Part shown: positions 1-9,347 of the stretch, in pieces
How positions within the stretch are numbered: the stretch's first letter is position 1
Layout: the number at the start of each line of letters is the position of its first letter
Assembly: GCA_019918135.1 (NCBI GenBank)
Contig: WBZZ01005630.1
Span: 97,501 to 161,500 of the forward strand
Source: Paulinella micropora
Lineage: Eukaryota; Cercozoa; Imbricatea; Euglyphida; Paulinellidae
Reading direction: 5' to 3'
Length of the DNA stretch: 64,000 nt
The notes under the pieces: generated by a model
Told to the model about the DNA's origin: nothing
The model's database searches: none
Seen by the model: the letters and a program-made list of their open reading frames with translations, nothing else
Position numbers and translations under genes: made by a program

Positions 1-775
1 AGAGAGAGCAGGGAAACAGCCAGCAAGAGGGAGAGGAAAGATAGGGTTGAGAGAGGAGGAAGAGGAAGCTGAGTTAGACTCAGAGTCAGAGTCAGACAAG
101 GAAAACCTTACATCTTATTTTACTGAGACAGAAAGGCAGCCTACGTTAGGGGGAGATAGTGGTAAGAGTGAGCAAAAGGGAGGAGAAGAGCAGGTGGAGG
201 AGAGGGGGAGAATGAGTAGTCAGCCTTCACCTACTTATTCCACACCAACAACGACAACAATCAGGACGAAGAGCAAGGAGCAAGTAGAGGAAAAAGAGAA
301 GGAAGATAGAATGATAGTAGCATATGAGGAGAGTTTGGAGCATGAAATGAAAAGACAGAGAGAGGAAGCTTCTTCGTTTGTGTTTGATAAGCTAGCAGGT
401 AAAGCCAAGAGGAGTGTGGCAGATTTGGTGAGAGACACCTCACCAGACTTTGGTCAGAACTTGCACACTGTGGGCAAGACTAACCAAAAGGTTTGGTAAG
501 GTGAGTGGCTCGGAGTAAGATGTGCAAGATAAAATAAATGCGATGAATGCATGGACGTTTGATGAGGGGTGTGATTATGCTCCGCAGTTTGATGCGTTTG
601 TTGCGTTAGATGAAGAGCTAAAGGCAGTAGGCCATAAAACACCCCACAGAACAATGGAGACAATAATCACTAATGCCTTGCAAAACCCTGAGTATGCATC
701 AGAGGGGGTGAGAAAGGATTGGGGAGGATGGATGAGCACGCTGAAGATGAATAAGAAGCAGCATGCATGGTCTTC
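1..775 (+). mobile_element. Gag-fragment copy of the palindromic Copia-type element (third copy, plus orientation)
   Basis: This stretch repeats 24553-25328 almost base for base in the same orientation. It encodes the acidic, Glu/Ser-rich part of the Gag-like protein (47-499) and the start of the next segment (522 onward). It ends abruptly at about 775 inside the shared motif GCATGCATGGTCTT, where the sequence switches to the reverse complement of the zinc-finger part of the same gene. It is therefore a truncated piece fused to an inverted copy, and it probably continues left of the window. It has no complete ORF and no LTR in view. Confidence 0.75.
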
Positions 776-2374
776 CTTACTCCCCCTACCAAACTTTCCA
801 TGTTCCCTTTTTGCTCTCTTTTCCTTCTCTCTCGGTTCTTCCTTCTCAGCACCTGGCTCTTCTCTCGCCTTCTTCATCTCTTCACATTCATGCAGTCTAT
901 GCTCACCACCACACATCCTGCACTCCTTTTCACATGCGGAGAACACATTCCCCTCCATGTTACAGTTGAAACATTTCTCTCCTTTCTTCCACATCTGCTT
1001 TCTCGTTCCTGTTCCTTTCCCTCCCCTTTTTTATTAGTGGTGGTGTGTTTAAACCTACAGTTAGATCTATCACAGCTGCCTGACTGTTCAAACAGGTAAC
1101 ACACCCAAGGCCCCCCACGCATAGTGATTGACCCCTCTGTATGAGCAAAACGACACTCATCCCCCCACTTGCATCCACTCTCTATTTGAAACCCAAAACA
1201 CACACCTCTCTGCCCTTCCTCTCTTTTGTTGGCATCTTTCCCTCGGCGTGTGCTTTTTCTTTCTTCATCTTCTTCTCTCTCTCTCTTTGTTCCTATCTAT
1301 CTCCAACGCTCTTTCTTCCAACTCCTCCCACCATTCCTCAAAAGACCATGCATGCTGCTTCTTATTCATCTTCAGCGTGCTCATCCATCCTCCCCAATCC
1401 TTTCTCACCCCCTCTGATGCATACTCGGGGTTTTGCAAGGCATTAGTGATTATTGTCTCCATTGTTCTGTGGGGTGTTTTATGGCCTACTGCCTTTAGCT
1501 CTTCATCTAACGCAACAAACGCATCAAACTGCGGAGCATAATCACACCCCTCATCAAATGTCCATGCATTCATCGCATTTATTTTATCTTGCACATCTTC
1601 CTCCGAGCCACTCACCTTACCAAACCTTTTGGTTAGTCTTGCCCACAGTGTGCAAGTTCTGACCAAAGTCTGGTGAGGTGTCTCTCACCAAATCTGCCAC
1701 ACTCCTCTTGGCTTTACCTGCTAGCTTATCAAACACAAACGAAGAAGCTTCCTCTCTCTGTCTTTTCATTTCATGCTCCAAACTCTCCTCATATGCTACT
1801 ATCATTCTATCTTCCTTCTCTTTTTCCTCTACTTGCTCCTTGCTCTTCGTCCTGAGTGTTGTCGTTGTTGGTGTGGAATAAGTAGGTGAAGGCTGACTAC
1901 TCATTCTCCCCCTCTCCTCCACCTGCTCTTCTCCTCCCTTTTGCTCACTCTTACCACTATCTCCCCCTAACGTAGGCTGCCTTTCTGTCTCAGTAAAATA
2001 AGATGTAAGGTTTTCCTTGTCTGACTCTGACTCTGAGTCTAACTCAGCTTCCTCTTCCTCCTCTCTCAACCCTATCTTTCCTCTCTCTCTTGCTGGCTGT
2101 TTCCCTGTTCTCTCTCCCCACCTCCACATGTAATTGGGACTGTTTTCCCCTTGCTGTGCAAAGCACCGTAGGCTTACATTACTCTCATGCACTATCCTAA
2201 TGTGTTCTTCTGGGGTCTTGAGTTCCCCCTTGAGTACTTTGGCTCCCAAGGCCAAAACTATCTCATGTTGAAAGGCCTTGAACGGGGTTCTCCCGTCATA
2301 CTGTCCTTTTGCTGTGTACTTCCTTTTCTTTGTTTTTGGTTGTGCCTCTAAGAGTACTAAAGCTCATGACTCTG
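776..2374 (-). pseudogene. Inverted Gag-like gene copy (left arm of large palindrome), CCCH/zinc-knuckle protein
   Basis: Read on the minus strand this is the counterpart of 24295-25905. Reading pieces lie at 2255-1617 (start MALGAKVLKG, then an acidic Ser/Glu-rich region), 1666-1265 (helical, basic), 1203-874 (two CCCH-type fingers, C-x8-C-x5-C-x3-H and a similar second one) and 994-776 (a Cys/His cluster CFNCNMEG..CRMCGGEH). The frame changes between pieces, so no single ORF remains. The fingers fit a nucleic-acid-binding nucleocapsid role. No protease, RT or integrase follows, so the parent looks non-autonomous. Divergence from the right arm is low, with scattered substitutions. Confidence 0.7.
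2369..2374. repeat. Left 6-bp target-site duplication (ACTCTG) of the Polinton/PLV
   Basis: ACTCTG directly precedes the first terminal base of the element and recurs at 22689-22694 directly after it. The unoccupied sequence, read in the other orientation as CAGAGT, is present once at 24295-24300 in the opposite palindrome arm with matching flanks on both sides. A 6-bp duplication is the known size for Polinton/Maverick integration. Confidence 0.92.
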
Positions 2375-2738
2375 AAAAAAGGACGAGGACGAGGGGGGGT
2401 GTATCTAAGGCTCCCCCCCCCCCCTCTTCCTTTTGAATTTTGCTATCGTTTGCTATTTTTGCCATATCTGTTCATATAAGGACGATAACAACATAAATCT
2501 TCGTTTTTACACATTTCCCCACAAAAACACAAAAAGCGAGCAACCGAGGAAAAAAAGAAAATCCAATCCCACAAAAATCGTGGGTTTGTGGAAAAAATAA
2601 AGAAACGGCAATTTCGTCCGCACTTTACGACAAAGATTATTGCGATGACCATTTCGGCCCTTTGGTCCCCGAAATAAAAAAAGGAATTTCTACAAATCAA
2701 ATATGAACTTTTTCTTTTTGTGTCGTTTGGTTTCAATT
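2375..2738 (+). repeat. Left terminal inverted repeat of the Polinton/PLV
   Basis: It begins AAAAAAGGACGAGGACGAGG and is the reverse complement of 22322-22688 with few differences. The main one is a homopolymer C run of about 14 at 2410-2423, matched by a shorter G run on the right. Its inner edge (about 2692-2738) is an inverted copy of the last codons of the integrase gene. In Polintons the TIRs are the integrase substrate and the origin for protein-primed replication. Confidence 0.93.
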
Positions 2739-2744
2739 ATGTTT

Positions 2745-2783
2745 TACATTTATAAAAATAATATTACAAATATAAAAGATACC
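2745..2783 (+). promoter_or_regulatory. Candidate early promoter, copy 1
   Basis: The AT-rich segment ACATTTATAAAAATAATATT followed by ACAAATATAAAAGAT lies about 65 bp upstream of the first small gene and is repeated nearly exactly at 3117-3153 before the next gene. The recurrence in front of two consecutive plus-strand genes, with TATA-like cores, suggests a shared promoter. This is inference from repetition only. Confidence 0.4.
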
Positions 2784-2847
2784 AAGCAAAAAAATCAGAA
2801 GCAGACAAAGAAAACAAAACCAAAACATTATCAATCACGATGAAACG

Positions 2848-3129
2848 ATGTCTTTAGTGATACAAGCTGATAAAGAAATGAAAGAAGAATACAACAAGCA
2901 TTTTCCAGAAGCGAAAGCACACAACTTGACAGTTAATTATTTCACTAGGGAAGAAATGGTAAATAGATACAAAAAAGCGAACGACTTTTGGAGGGAGAAA
3001 GAAAAAGAGTTAGAAGAAAAACAAACAAGAACACGAAAAGAAAATATCAAAATGTGTACATGTAGCGAAGCATTAAAACAACTAAATATGAGAATGGCTA
3101 TTTACAATATTAATTATTTACATTTATAA
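2848..3129 (+). CDS. Small charged protein of unknown function (93 aa)
   Basis: The first gene inside the left TIR. The protein is strongly charged, rich in Lys and Glu, and likely helical (residues 15-75, for example FWREKEKELEEKQTRT). Its C-terminus has a short Cys pair (MCTCSEAL) and a hydrophobic tail. I recognise no domain. It lies downstream of a promoter-like repeat and upstream of another small basic gene in the same direction, so both may be early regulators. Annotation as a gene rests on position, AT-rich flanks and an uninterrupted frame. Confidence 0.45.
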   Translation: MSLVIQADKEMKEEYNKHFPEAKAHNLTVNYFTREEMVNRYKKANDFWREKEKELEEKQTRTRKENIKMCTCSEALKQLNMRMAIYNINYLHL

Positions 3130-3153
3130 AAATAATATTACATATATATATAA
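3117..3153 (+). promoter_or_regulatory. Candidate early promoter, copy 2
   Basis: Repeats the motif at 2745-2783 (TTTACATTTATAAAAATAAT then ATTACATATATATATAAGAT) and ends immediately before the ATG at 3155. It overlaps the end of the preceding 93-aa gene, so the two genes are packed with the regulatory motif between or within them. Confidence 0.4.
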
Positions 3154-3154
3154 G

Positions 3155-3358
3155 ATGCCACGACCAAAGATATATGAAGGAGACGAAAGGAGAAAAAGGA
3201 ATAATGAGAAAGCTCTCGCATACTATTACCGCAATAAAGATAGATTAAACGAAGAACGGCGAACTAAAGCACAGAAGTTAATACAATATACACAAGATAT
3301 AGAAGAATACAAAAAGAAGATACAGGAGTTAGAAGAGCGACTGAGTAAATCAAATTAG
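3155..3358 (+). CDS. Small basic, coiled-coil protein (bZIP-like layout, 67 aa)
   Basis: Residues 10-42 are very basic (DERRKRNNEKALAYYYRNKD and RRTKAQKL). Residues 43-66 form a heptad-like helix (YKKKIQELEERLSK). This basic-plus-coil layout suggests a DNA-binding dimer, possibly a transcription regulator. Similar short basic proteins occur in other protist DNA viruses as far as I recall, but I cannot name a family. It follows the 93-aa gene by about 25 bp and precedes the replication gene. Confidence 0.45.
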   Translation: MPRPKIYEGDERRKRNNEKALAYYYRNKDRLNEERRTKAQKLIQYTQDIEEYKKKIQELEERLSKSN

Positions 3359-3469
3359 TTTTCAATATTTTTTTTTAGTAAACATTTTACATCTAAAGAT
3401 ATCGTATATATATATGTAAAGCATTAATTAATTATTTTTCAAAAAATTTATCCTGCCTATCTATATACA

Positions 3470-3829
3470 ATGGACCAATACCAACCAGAACTATTTCCGC
3501 TCTACCAAATTGAGCGACGAGGCGACTACATCAGGTCAAGATGCAAAAGAAGATTGTATCGCATTACCACTCCAACCGCACTACGGATTACAAACAGATT
3601 AACGGGTGGCCGCCCCGAACTCGTCGGCAGGCAAGGCTCACTCGTTATACCATATGCTCCAGGATGGGAAGCTCGTCTCCAAGAGATAAACCCAAATACA
3701 AGCTATCTCGTTCATCTGGATTATGAAGGATATCATGGACCAGTCAGAGGAATATACAGAGCTAACGAATTGAAGCTGTCAATTAATGCGGTTAGAAACT
3801 TTGTAGAACGACAAGCCAGATTTTACTAA
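3470..3829 (+). CDS. Unknown ORF in frame with the polymerase, separated by one TAA
   Basis: A 119-aa reading frame starting at an ATG preceded by an AT-rich leader. It ends in TAA at 3827-3829, but the same frame continues at once with no other stop into the polymerase N-terminus. It is therefore either a separate small gene or the first part of the PolB protein cut by a nonsense mutation. The sequence is basic in its first third (SRCKRRLYRIT) and shows no motif I recognise. Confidence 0.45.
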   Translation: MDQYQPELFPLYQIERRGDYIRSRCKRRLYRITTPTALRITNRLTGGRPELVGRQGSLVIPYAPGWEARLQEINPNTSYLVHLDYEGYHGPVRGIYRANELKLSINAVRNFVERQARFY

Positions 3830-6772
3830 CAAAGAGAAGACAAAGACCTTAAAATCATTACAATTGACCAAGTTAATCCGCAAAATAATGCTGTTATACC
3901 AATGGTGCAGGGTGAAATAAACTGTGTGCTAGAATGTATTATGAAAGATTTTCCAAACCCAAACAATAGAAAACGAAAACGAGACAGTGTGATACTAGAA
4001 AGATTTAAGGATATCAAATATGCCACAGCAAAGGACATTGACGAAATGGAAGACTTCATCCGATGTAGGATTTATGTATTTGATGGTATGAATATATTAT
4101 GGCGAGCATCTACTAAGGAATACCCGAAACAGATAATAATCAGATGCGACGATTATCATGCCACATTAATACAAGGAAAACAAAAAGACGTTTGTATCCA
4201 ACATATTAAATCTATCGAGCTATTATACGATATTAACGAAAACATACCAGAGCCACGGCCCCAATATGCTACTAACCACGAAGCAAGTAATGTGAAACTA
4301 TCTACGAACCAATACGAGAACAAAATGGATATCACAGGAAGAACTCAACAATATACAAACCAAACTCGAATTAAAACATAAGGAGTGCTACTTAATGACA
4401 GACCAATCTGGAAACCTTGTAGGAATAGTAGATAAAGAAAACAAACTAAACTACAAATGCTTAGACCGTTTCAAACACGCATCATTCGTTCCTAAAGATA
4501 CTCCCGCTTGGTCATTACCATCATACTTCAAACAATTATTTATATATACTCTCATAGAAAAACATAAACCTAAGTTCCATACACAAATTACGGAGCCCAA
4601 CATACTAAGGCATGTGAAATCTGGTCAAATACCATTTCATCATATCTTTAAACATCATGCCAAGAACCCCAGCAAGATACACCAGATTGATATGGTCAAA
4701 GCATATACAAATGCTTCGTTAGGTAATATGGGCGAAATGTCGTCATACTTCAATGAATACCCAACAGCGCCTCGCAACATACTTAACATCAATCAAGACC
4801 TCACCATAGATTACTACAATAAGATAAAGCCTCTACACGGTTATGTGGTTTTTGATTACGACCAGACGCACCTTACCGTGCCAACGTTCTTCAACGGCTA
4901 CACCACAAAAGGAACCCAATGCCAACCCATACCCGCATTGTTATATATGTTTGAAAAAGGAGTTAAGATATTATTAAGAGACTCTATGTAGCAGACGACC
5001 ACGTCAACCCCTTCAAAACCTTCTCGGAAGAAATATCAAATATGGAAGATTATTACTGCGATAAGCCTGGATACGAACAAAACACCTTAGCCAAAGCAAC
5101 TAACTTACTGGTAGGCTCTCTTAATACTAACATACACCGAACTCAGCAAGTGTCTACCATTTCCAAATCATACAACGAGCGAATACATTTTATGATGAAA
5201 GAAAATGGGTATAGGTTATTGTTCCTGAAACGAGTTCCATACGACAAGACCAAATACGCCGAAATGAAGGACGACCTACTACCAGAGCGAATGATATACA
5301 CATACCAAGATACAAACCCAACAGACAACATATTTCAAATGTCTCATTTAACTGGTTATGTGCTAGCATACCAAAAGATAGTTCTTCACAACCAAATGTT
5401 AAAGCTTGTAAATAGTGGAACTTTACTATATTCTAATACAGACAGTATCGCATACGAAGGCGAATATATGAAAATAGGAAAGGAATTTCGCCCCGAGGTT
5501 TTAGAACAGGATGAGTTCATTGCCCCACAACTTAATATGACTTGTTTCGTTTCCTACATAAATGGCGAACCGCAGATAACATACCAGCGACATAGCGGTT
5601 TCAAAGATAAATTGCCATTACAAAAATTCTTAGAAACACCGCATAAACAATATCCAGAGTTCTCTGCCTTTGAGGATACAGAGCTTCCTGATTATAGCAC
5701 CAAAGACGAATACAAACCTTTACCAGAACAAGAATTATTACTTATTCACGGCAAGGCTGGAACGGGTAAATCTGAAATGATTAAATACTTAACTGGTCAG
5801 CCATCAAAATACGCTAACACACATTTCAAAGACAAAAAGACTTTATCAACCGCTATGACACACAATGCCCGCCAAGTTATTAATTCTGAATATACACTCC
5901 AAAAAATACTAACAATGCTATATCATAGACTTCCGCTACCGATACCAGTAGGCGAACAAGCAATTAATCAGAGAATAACTATTGATGAAGTTTCTATGCT
6001 TACTTCTAAGAATTTAGAAAGTCTGGACCATATGCTCAGAAAATACACCAAAATCAACAGACCATTCGGCGGTGTATCTATCGTCTTATTCGGCCACTTA
6101 GCTCAGCTTCCTTGCCCAGACCCAACATCCGAACCATTCCACAAGTCAAAAACTTTCAAGCTATTTACAAAAATAAATCTCGATACAAATTACAGACAGG
6201 CCAAAGACCTAGTTCTACAATCTATCTTAAATAAGGTAGAAGACTATTACAAGGTCGGAGGCAATGAGCTCAGCCAGCATAAAGCAAAAGACTGCCTACC
6301 TAATATACTAACACTTGAAGAATTAGATGCTCTCAATAAGCATGTTAAGCCACACCCTAAGCCGACCGACACAAACCCGCCTTTAATATTACACCACTCT
6401 AACAACAATGTTCATGAAAGCAATAACAAAATGCTACAAAATAAACCTCTTAAAACAGGTCATCAGGTTGTGTTTCGTTGTAATACAAAGGTTGTTCATA
6501 ACGGCGATATTCACACTGTTACTAGGGATACCAAAGAACATATATTCATTACGATTGACAATATTGAGCAGAAATTTGATAGAAAAAAAACGATACCAGA
6601 TAAGAAACCGTATGCTGACATCCAGCCGACATTCTCATCCACCATCCACTGCTCACAAGGCCGAACGACACCAGTGTGGATAAATATAGACAACGTGTCA
6701 ATGAATTTGTTATATGTTGCTTTAAGTCGTGCCACATGCTTGAACGATGTTGGACTATCAAATGAATTATGA
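3830..6772 (+). pseudogene. Family B DNA polymerase fused to SF1 (Pif1/RecD-like) helicase, frame-broken
   Basis: Replicative protein of the element, about 970 codons. Three frame pieces: 3830-4381, about 4340-4991 and about 4978-6772; the extended frames overlap, so two single-base indels (near 4340 and 4975) break one gene. PolB motif A is QIDMVKAYTNA (about 4690-4715), motif B is near LAKATNLLVGSLN (about 5087-5125) and motif C is LLYSNTDSIAYEG (about 5426-5462). I see no clear 3'-5' exonuclease motifs. From about 5730 the same frame continues into a helicase: Walker A HGKAGTGKS (about 5747-5773), Walker B IDEVSM (about 5980-5998), a GHLAQLP motif III, and C-terminal YVALSRA (motif VI). 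The PolB-helicase fusion is unusual for Polintons. Confidence 0.85.
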
Positions 6773-6783
6773 ACAGGTAAACT

Positions 6784-7473
6784 TTATAGATATATTTTTT
6801 TAGCTCCTTTACCTTTGAAGCTTCTAATCGTATAAACGCCCCTCGTCGGCTTCACTAACTTAGTATTTACAGCTGTCGCACCCAGCAATGAAACGGGGTC
6901 GTACTTAGTTCGGTAGTTCGTCGTTAGCTTCGCTGTCTTAGCCCGCTTACCTTTTGGATTTACCTTGACGGCTACTCGGTCAATAACTCCTTCAATGAGG
7001 TCCTTCGTGCTACTGCCTTTATTGTATGTGGTCGCCCTTACACCCGTTTGTCGGCTTAAGTCTTTCGCGATCGTGCCACCTAGTGAATGACCCGTCAGCT
7101 CTACGTTATCCTTACCATATTTCTTTATAACCTCATCAACCAGCTTCTGCTCTTCTTTATATCTCGGGGTTCTTTTCAATACTCCCTTTACCAAGGCGAC
7201 GTCGGTTAGCAAGTCCCTCTTATCCGCACTTCCTCTGAATGCTACAATCGCCTTGCCATCCTTCTCGTACACGGTCGATTTCTCTTTGCTGGCGACAGGC
7301 TTCCATCCGTCAGCCCCTTTTCTCTCTGACCGCGACAAATAGACATCCTCAGACAATTCCGCACTGCCGCCCTTCTGTCTCCTATATTCCTTACCCGCCT
7401 TTTTCAACGCCTCCTTGTAGCTTATACCATGTTTAGCGGAGTAAGCTTTTACAAAGACAATCCACTCGGACAT
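6784..7473 (-). CDS. Class 3 lipase-like protein (229 aa)
   Basis: Alpha/beta hydrolase of the lipase class 3 type. It has an oxyanion segment VAFRGSADKRDLL (about residues 74-86), the nucleophile elbow LTGHSLGGT (about 121-129) and an Asp-containing TKYDPVSLLG. The N-terminus (about 1-36, WIVFVKAY..SYKEALKKAG..YRRQKGG) is a basic motif seen in many virophage, PLV and giant-virus proteins. No histidine follows the Asp, so the usual third triad residue is not visible. The gene converges on the polymerase-helicase gene with about 11 bp between stops. Likely a virion or entry/exit enzyme by analogy with other PLV lipases. Confidence 0.85.
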   Translation of the reverse strand: MSEWIVFVKAYSAKHGISYKEALKKAGKEYRRQKGGSAELSEDVYLSRSERKGADGWKPVASKEKSTVYEKDGKAIVAFRGSADKRDLLTDVALVKGVLKRTPRYKEEQKLVDEVIKKYGKDNVELTGHSLGGTIAKDLSRQTGVRATTYNKGSSTKDLIEGVIDRVAVKVNPKGKRAKTAKLTTNYRTKYDPVSLLGATAVNTKLVKPTRGVYTIRSFKGKGAKKIYL

Positions 7474-7527
7474 GCCTCCTATATTATTTATTTAATTTTT
7501 TTTCCTCCCTACTATATACACTCTAAT

Positions 7528-7803
7528 ATGTCCACCCTTACTAGACTGTGTGAGAAGTTTCAACAACTTTCCATCGAAGGCGAAAAAAAATCCTTCTCGC
7601 TGGAAGATGTTCAAAAGGTAATCCACGATGAAATAAAAGCGATTGAAGAAATGAGAAATGCTCAACCCAAAGACACATTTCATTTCGGTAAATACAAGGG
7701 TAAAAAAATAGAAGACATTGCCAAGATTGATAAGCCATACATAGAATGGTTAGTCCGTCAGCCGTGGTGTAGCAATAAAGACGAATTGAAAAAGTATTTA
7801 TGA
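7528..7803 (+). CDS. Small ExoX-C-like domain protein, copy 1 (91 aa)
   Basis: The ATG at 7528 gives a natural start after an AT-rich leader. The N-terminal half is helical; the C-terminal 45 residues read FHFGKYKGKKIEDIAKID..YIEWLVRQPW. That pattern (GKYKGK, then a D-x-x-Y-x-x-W-L core) matches the small domain found at the C-terminus of exodeoxyribonuclease X-like proteins and as a stand-alone domain in many viruses. Its target is unknown. The next gene encodes a paralogue with the same core, so this is a tandem duplication. Confidence 0.65.
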   Translation: MSTLTRLCEKFQQLSIEGEKKSFSLEDVQKVIHDEIKAIEEMRNAQPKDTFHFGKYKGKKIEDIAKIDKPYIEWLVRQPWCSNKDELKKYL

Positions 7804-7833
7804 TTATAATAAATAAATTTTATATAATATACG

Positions 7834-8022
7834 ATGAGCGAAGCCGAAGCAAAAAAAGAAATTCCCGATGAAGAGGAAGAAGTAAATAAAGTTCTACAAT
7901 ATGGAAAATATATACACACAAAAATTGAAGACGTTGCCAAGATTGATAAAGAGTATCTTGAATGGCTAGTTCAACAGCCTTGGTTTAAGAATAAAGATGA
8001 AGTGAAAAAGTATTTACCGTAG
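7834..8022 (+). CDS. Small ExoX-C-like domain protein, copy 2 (62 aa)
   Basis: Shorter paralogue of the preceding gene, 30 bp downstream, with the core LQYGKYIHTKIEDVAKID..YLEWLVQQPW and the same NKDE(V/L)KKYL ending. The first Gly-Lys pair is kept but GKKIED is changed to HTKIED. An acidic N-terminal tail (EIPDEEEEVNK) replaces the helical region of copy 1. Its stop overlaps the stop region of the convergent minus-strand gene by a few bases. Confidence 0.6.
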   Translation: MSEAEAKKEIPDEEEEVNKVLQYGKYIHTKIEDVAKIDKEYLEWLVQQPWFKNKDEVKKYLP

Positions 8023-8652
8023 GTGATACATTTTTCCTCTAATATTGATTTCTTTTTTTATTACTCGCAGTATCGCTTTCTGTTTGTGAAAGTCGCTAAA
8101 CTTAGTAAAGTGCGGTTCTTTCAATAAGCCGTCTGCGACTTCTACTTCTCTATTAACTTCCAGGTATTGTTGAAGGATGTCTTTGAATTGTATGAGGTCG
8201 AAGTGGTGGTCAACGTGAACATCAACCCGCTCACATATATCGCCACTTACTTCGCACACGTAGCGGGGTTCTACGAATACATCAATTGCCATAAGGTCGA
8301 GATATTCTTGTATTTGCGGCCTTATCGTATTCCTGCTCGCATCTTTTATCACTCTAGCCATTTTTTTTGTTTCACTAAGCCCCATGAGGTCAACACAGCA
8401 ATTCCACGAAAACGGCTTACCATCCGAACGAAAGTGTTTGCTTCCTGTGGTCAAATTACTTTCAACGTCAATGATGCCATCTTTTATTCCTGGATGATGG
8501 GTTATAAGGTCTCGCACAAAATCACTATCTTCTGGGTTCAGTACTTCTCCATCAGCGTATTTGCTTATAAGTCTTCTTATGTGCGATTTTATAGACGCTT
8601 TTGTCAGAAACCTCTTACCCCCCACAATGTAAAACGTACGACGGTAAAACAT
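8014..8652 (-). CDS. DUF3223-like protein with HNH-like Cys/His segment (212 aa)
   Basis: The N-terminal half shows the DUF3223 pattern: helix with I..IRRLISKYADGE, then DSDFVRDLITHHPGIKDGI, then HFRSDGKPFSWNCCVDL. The C-terminal half contains CEVSGDICE followed by VHVDHHFDL..F, resembling the C-x-x-x-G...DHH layout of HNH-type domains. A nuclease or nucleic-acid-binding role is therefore possible but not shown. It begins the long minus-strand block together with the GIY-YIG gene. Confidence 0.6.
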   Translation of the reverse strand: MFYRRTFYIVGGKRFLTKASIKSHIRRLISKYADGEVLNPEDSDFVRDLITHHPGIKDGIIDVESNLTTGSKHFRSDGKPFSWNCCVDLMGLSETKKMARVIKDASRNTIRPQIQEYLDLMAIDVFVEPRYVCEVSGDICERVDVHVDHHFDLIQFKDILQQYLEVNREVEVADGLLKEPHFTKFSDFHKQKAILRVIKKEINIRGKMYHLR

Positions 8653-8710
8653 ATTACTATATTATTATATTAGAAAAAAAATATTACAAAAATTAATTAA
8701 TTAGTATTTT

Positions 8711-9220
8711 CTATAAGTGATTTAATTCATTATGACATCTTATAACCCATTTTAAATGATATGTAGAATGTCTATGTCTTTTTCTATGAGAATGACCAAT
8801 CTTTCTTCCGCAAAGGCATTCAACTTTTTTTAAATTATGAGCTCTTAATCTCTCCTTATGAATTTCTTTATACTGTCTATTATATTCTTTTTTATTCTGA
8901 TTACACGGGACTGTGATACCAGTTTTAAAATTATCGTTTATACATTTTGTGTGTCTTATCCAGTATCCTTCTCTCTGTTTTAATTCAAGGTGGCTATCGC
9001 AAGGGAAAGCTTCAATCAATTCAATCATATAGTCATTCCTTTCTATGATTGAATATGAATAAGTGTAATTTGTTTTTCCTTCCTTATATCGCTTAAAATT
9101 ATGTGTGTGAGATTTAGCTCTATGCTCCAAGGATTTAATTGTGCTTCCGATATACACCTCACCAGTCTTATTACAGATAAGTTTGTAAATTTTTCCATTC
9201 TGATATTTGTTGTAGTTCAT
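8711..9220 (-). CDS. GIY-YIG family endonuclease (169 aa)
   Basis: The GIY-YIG core is at the N-terminus: KIYKLICNKTGEVYIGST (about residues 10-27), followed by LEHRAKSH with the conserved Arg, and ELIEAFPC with a Glu in the expected region. The C-terminal 45 residues are basic with Cys and His (CLCGRKIGHSHRKRH), probably a DNA-binding zinc-like module. Similar genes occur in virophages, PLVs and giant viruses as free-standing homing-type or accessory nucleases. The flanks are very AT-rich. The ORF is intact, unlike many neighbours. Confidence 0.88.
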   Translation of the reverse strand: MNYNKYQNGKIYKLICNKTGEVYIGSTIKSLEHRAKSHTHNFKRYKEGKTNYTYSYSIIERNDYMIELIEAFPCDSHLELKQREGYWIRHTKCINDNFKTGITVPCNQNKKEYNRQYKEIHKERLRAHNLKKVECLCGRKIGHSHRKRHRHSTYHLKWVIRCHNELNHL

Positions 9221-9347
9221 TTTATATAATGGTTGGAGTTTATCTTTAATATAAAATTACTCCAGCCATCCATCCATTTTAGTGGTCTTCTAAGAAATTA
9301 GCAATAACACTCACATTTCCTCCATTATTAGCAGTCGCGACAGACTT

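Noticed and set aside
2443..2736. 97-aa ORF in the left TIR (and its match at 22326-22619)
   Set aside because: It is the TIR itself read in the frame opposite or offset to the integrase tail, with poly-Phe/Lys runs and no family. Kept as TIR only.
8167..8673. 168-aa plus-strand ORF
   Set aside because: Shadow of the DUF3223-like minus-strand gene. Composition is unlike other PLV proteins.
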